DNA of 7,161 bases from Methanoregula sp. (lineage in GTDB: Archaea > Halobacteriota > Methanomicrobia > Methanomicrobiales > Methanospirillaceae), in NCBI GenBank assembly GCA_028711405.1, contig JAQTSH010000078.1, positions 1 through 7,161 on the forward strand, written 5' to 3'. Position 1 is the first letter of the stretch. Every line of letters starts with the position of its first letter. The position numbers and the translations under genes are program-made. Below the pieces are notes generated by a model. That model was not told the DNA's origin and did not search any database. It worked only from the letters and a program-made list of their open reading frames with translations. Below are positions 5,134 to 7,161 of the stretch, piece by piece.

Positions 5134-6869
5134 CTCTTCCCGACATCGTAATATTTTCGTAAGAAGTTCCGGATCTTCTCGGATTCCAGGTATCCACGGT
5201 CGAGCTGATCGACAATTTCGTTGATGATCTTTACCTGTTTTAGGATCTCTTCTGCTGTCTTATCATCATAACGGGCTGATTGAAAGACGATCACCTGGAG
5301 AGGATTCCGGATGTGATCATTTAAGATTGCGAACTTCTCCATGTTATTCTCGATCTGCTGGAATGCTTCGGTCTTCAGTTGTTCATCTCGGAGACGATCG
5401 GTGATATCATGGCAGATGGCAAGGATTGCCGGATGATCCAGCTGGCGGACGATGTGCGCGTACACCTCTACGGGAATGACCTCCCCGCTTTTTGAGACAA
5501 ATTTCATGACTCCTGATATGTGCCCCCGGTCCAGGCATTCTGCAGCAAGCGCTTTCGAGGATGTGATCGTGTCCGCAGCAAAGATATCTTCGGGTTGAAG
5601 GCGTAAAAATTCGTCACGGGTATACCCGAGACGTGCACACCCGGCATCATTGACTTCGATCATCGCTTCCGGTATGCCGGTATCGGAAAGACCGGTGACA
5701 AAGACGATGTCGTTGTTGGCGTTGAAGATAATCCGGTACCGGTCTTCCGTCTGGACGAGCCGGCTCTTCAGTTGTGCATGGACTGCCTCAAGTTCTGTGA
5801 GCATCCAGTTGACCGACATTGCCAGGCGACCGATCTCATCGTGTCCGCCGCTACTCACGCGCGTGGAGAGCTCCCCGGTAGCGCCAACGCCGCTCACTTC
5901 TTTTGCCATCCGGCTGATCCGGGACAGCACCGTGGACTCGAGGAGGAGAAGGATAGCGATGCCAAAGCAGAGGCAGGCAACAAAGAGGAGAATGACAAAT
6001 GAGTCCGTGGTCATCCTGCCGTGGGTATAGATGTCACGGGGGACGGTCATCCGGACGATCCCCACCGGGGTATCGAAGATGTCGTTGATCCGGGCATAGG
6101 TGGCGACATGGGTTTCGTTCACCGGCTGGGTATACATCGGCGCGTTGAACTCGAACTTGTCTTCACCCACGGTCCGGATGAAAAACGGTTGTCCTTTCGG
6201 GATTTTTGGAATTGCGTTTATCACATCGGCGGGCATGTCGGGATCGGTCGCCATAAACATCCCGAGATTTGTGTTTGTCAGCATCGAGATCTGGTACACC
6301 ACCTGCTGGTCAAAGTACCTGCCGGATAGGATGCTCCCAAGGACCGGTCCACGGTCGCCGTCCTGTTGTATCCGGCGCATCGAGACGAACATGGGAGCTT
6401 CCGGAAGATGAATGACCCCGGCGAGACGCAGGTTGTCCGATCGTTCGAAGAACTGGTTTTTTGGAGTGATGTAGGCAGTGAGGCTTGCCGGCAGGGGAAC
6501 CTCACGGTGCGTGTTCAGATCATACATCTTTCCGTCAACCATTGTGCCGGATGCGTCGAAGAAGATGATGACGTTATACTGGAGTCGTTCGAAGGTATTG
6601 TCATCGACGAGAGTGCCAGTTGAACCGTTGGGATTGGCGAGATATGATCGGACAGCGGCGTTATTCGCCCATTCATGTTCCATCGTGTCCATCTGCAACA
6701 GGTCGTAGCTGATCGCGGTCATGACCCGGTACATGTCGTTCTCTGAACTCTTCGTCTCGATATTGTTGAACTCGCCGATGACGATGATCTCGGATAGAAG
6801 GAGGAGTACGAGTATGAGTCCTGCAAGGGTCAGACCGATGATGATGACCGTCTTTTTGCGTATGTCCAT
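5130..6869 (-). CDS. Membrane sensor: CHASE4-HAMP-PAS with histidine-containing tail and no ATPase domain
   Basis: Numbered from ATG 6869 the protein has 579 residues. A short basic N-terminus (MDIRKK) leads into transmembrane helix 1 (about 7-31). An extracytoplasmic region of about 255 residues matches CHASE4, with HEWANNAAVRSYL, YNVIIFFDASG and the later GRYFDQQVVYQISMLTNTNLGMF. Helix 2 is at about 289-311, a HAMP linker at about 312-364 (including HDEIGRLAMSVNWM) and a PAS domain at about 376-491. The last 80 residues form a DHp-like helical hairpin whose H-box-like DHIRNPLQ carries H519. There is no N, G1, F or G2 box, so no HATPase domain. The chain ends at TGA 5130 with only a terminator beyond. 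It probably senses an extracellular ligand and signals through a partner kinase, or by protein contact. In-frame starts at ATG 6911 and TTG 6917 would add 14 or 16 residues. No clear ribosome-binding site precedes any of the three. I chose 6869 for the compact membrane N-terminus usual in this family. Confidence 0.85.
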   Translation of the reverse strand: MDIRKKTVIIIGLTLAGLILVLLLLSEIIVIGEFNNIETKSSENDMYRVMTAISYDLLQMDTMEHEWANNAAVRSYLANPNGSTGTLVDDNTFERLQYNVIIFFDASGTMVDGKMYDLNTHREVPLPASLTAYITPKNQFFERSDNLRLAGVIHLPEAPMFVSMRRIQQDGDRGPVLGSILSGRYFDQQVVYQISMLTNTNLGMFMATDPDMPADVINAIPKIPKGQPFFIRTVGEDKFEFNAPMYTQPVNETHVATYARINDIFDTPVGIVRMTVPRDIYTHGRMTTDSFVILLFVACLCFGIAILLLLESTVLSRISRMAKEVSGVGATGELSTRVSSGGHDEIGRLAMSVNWMLTELEAVHAQLKSRLVQTEDRYRIIFNANNDIVFVTGLSDTGIPEAMIEVNDAGCARLGYTRDEFLRLQPEDIFAADTITSSKALAAECLDRGHISGVMKFVSKSGEVIPVEVYAHIVRQLDHPAILAICHDITDRLRDEQLKTEAFQQIENNMEKFAILNDHIRNPLQVIVFQSARYDDKTAEEILKQVKIINEIVDQLDRGYLESEKIRNFLRKYYDVGKR

Positions 6870-6969
6870 GATGCCCCGGTTTGCAGCACCTGTCCCGGAC
6901 GATTCGATCATTCCCAAAAGACCGGAACTGGAATCCTGTGAACAGGTTCACTGGATCGCATGTGTGCCT
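6870..6969. other. Spacer upstream of the sensor gene
   Basis: One hundred bases between the putative upstream stop codon and the sensor ATG. I see no good TATA box here. The nearest AT-rich candidate on the minus strand is at 6991-7000, inside the putative upstream gene. The sensor may be read from that element or from further upstream. Confidence 0.3.
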
Positions 6970-7161
6970 TTATGGTACATACACAACAGGATAATAAAAA
7001 TCCGGAGGTTCGGGAAGTGGATATCCCACAACGGTATGGTACCAGGTTGCCCGTTTCTTTCGCAATCTTTTCAGCGCTGTTGGTGATGCTTCATGTCTTT
7101 GGGCGGGCGGAATACTGCTCGTTTCGGGCGGCGGAATGAGAACATCCGTCTGTTGTGGTGA
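6970..7161 (-). CDS. Possible C-terminal end of a gene cut by the window edge
   Basis: On the minus strand one frame is open from the right edge for 63 codons to TAA at 6970-6972, without a start inside the window. The other two minus frames hit stops within about 30 codons. The predicted tail is rich in proline at first (VLIPPPETSSIPP), then basic (LKRLRKKRATWYH), and ends PLPEPPDFYYPVVYVP. This looks like a disordered, proline-rich protein end rather than a folded domain. It lies 100 bases upstream of the sensor start on the same strand. I recognise no family, and a chance open frame is possible at this length. Confidence 0.35.
   Translation of the reverse strand, partial: SPQQTDVLIPPPETSSIPPAQRHEASPTALKRLRKKRATWYHTVVGYPLPEPPDFYYPVVYVP

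Noticed and set aside
1..7161. Defence island, prophage or transposon
   Set aside because: No integrase, transposase, nuclease, restriction or CRISPR signature on either strand. The genes are typical chromosomal ones.

Overview
The window looks like a methanogenic archaeon of the Methanomicrobiales, probably Methanoregula-like. Three things point there: the archaea-specific coenzyme A enzymes pantoate kinase and 4-phosphopantoate--beta-alanine ligase; an archaeal replication factor C small subunit; and a CHASE4-HAMP-PAS sensor of a kind common in that order. The promoters that can be seen are of the archaeal TATA type. The family placements are firm, while the order-level placement is an inference from memory of gene families and not a search result.

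Layout. Positions 1-401 carry no convincing gene. The stretch is visibly richer in A and T than the genes, and holds a polypurine mirror tract and a cluster of small hairpins. Positions 402-3727 are a tightly packed minus-strand operon, read right to left: pantoate kinase, phosphopantothenate synthetase, a divergent RfcS-like clamp-loader subunit, and a class I SAM-dependent methyltransferase. The junctions overlap by 4, 14 and 4 bases, so translation is probably coupled. Positions 3728-4163 are a divergent intergenic region with two inverted repeats, a 48-codon reading frame broken by one in-frame TGA, and a TATA-like element. Positions 4164-4988 (plus strand) encode a CPBP-family membrane protease homologue. 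A short convergent spacer with a probable bidirectional terminator follows. Positions 5130-6869 (minus strand) encode a membrane sensor. The last 190 bases look like the C-terminal end of a further minus-strand gene cut by the window edge.

How the genes work together. The first two operon genes catalyse consecutive steps of archaeal CoA synthesis: pantoate to 4-phosphopantoate, then to 4-phosphopantothenate by condensation with beta-alanine. Their co-transcription is expected. The two downstream genes have no evident metabolic link to CoA. The clamp-loader paralogue has an altered Walker B motif, so its ATPase activity is doubtful. The sensor has complete sensing and relay domains and a histidine-containing helical tail but no ATP-binding kinase domain, so it cannot autophosphorylate by the usual route.

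Most of the window is ordinary archaeal chromosome. I see no CRISPR array, insertion sequence, integrase, toxin-antitoxin pair, defence system or complete RNA gene. The items most worth a second look are the divergent RfcS in a CoA operon, the ATPase-less sensor, the TGA-interrupted small frame and the hairpin cluster near the left edge.
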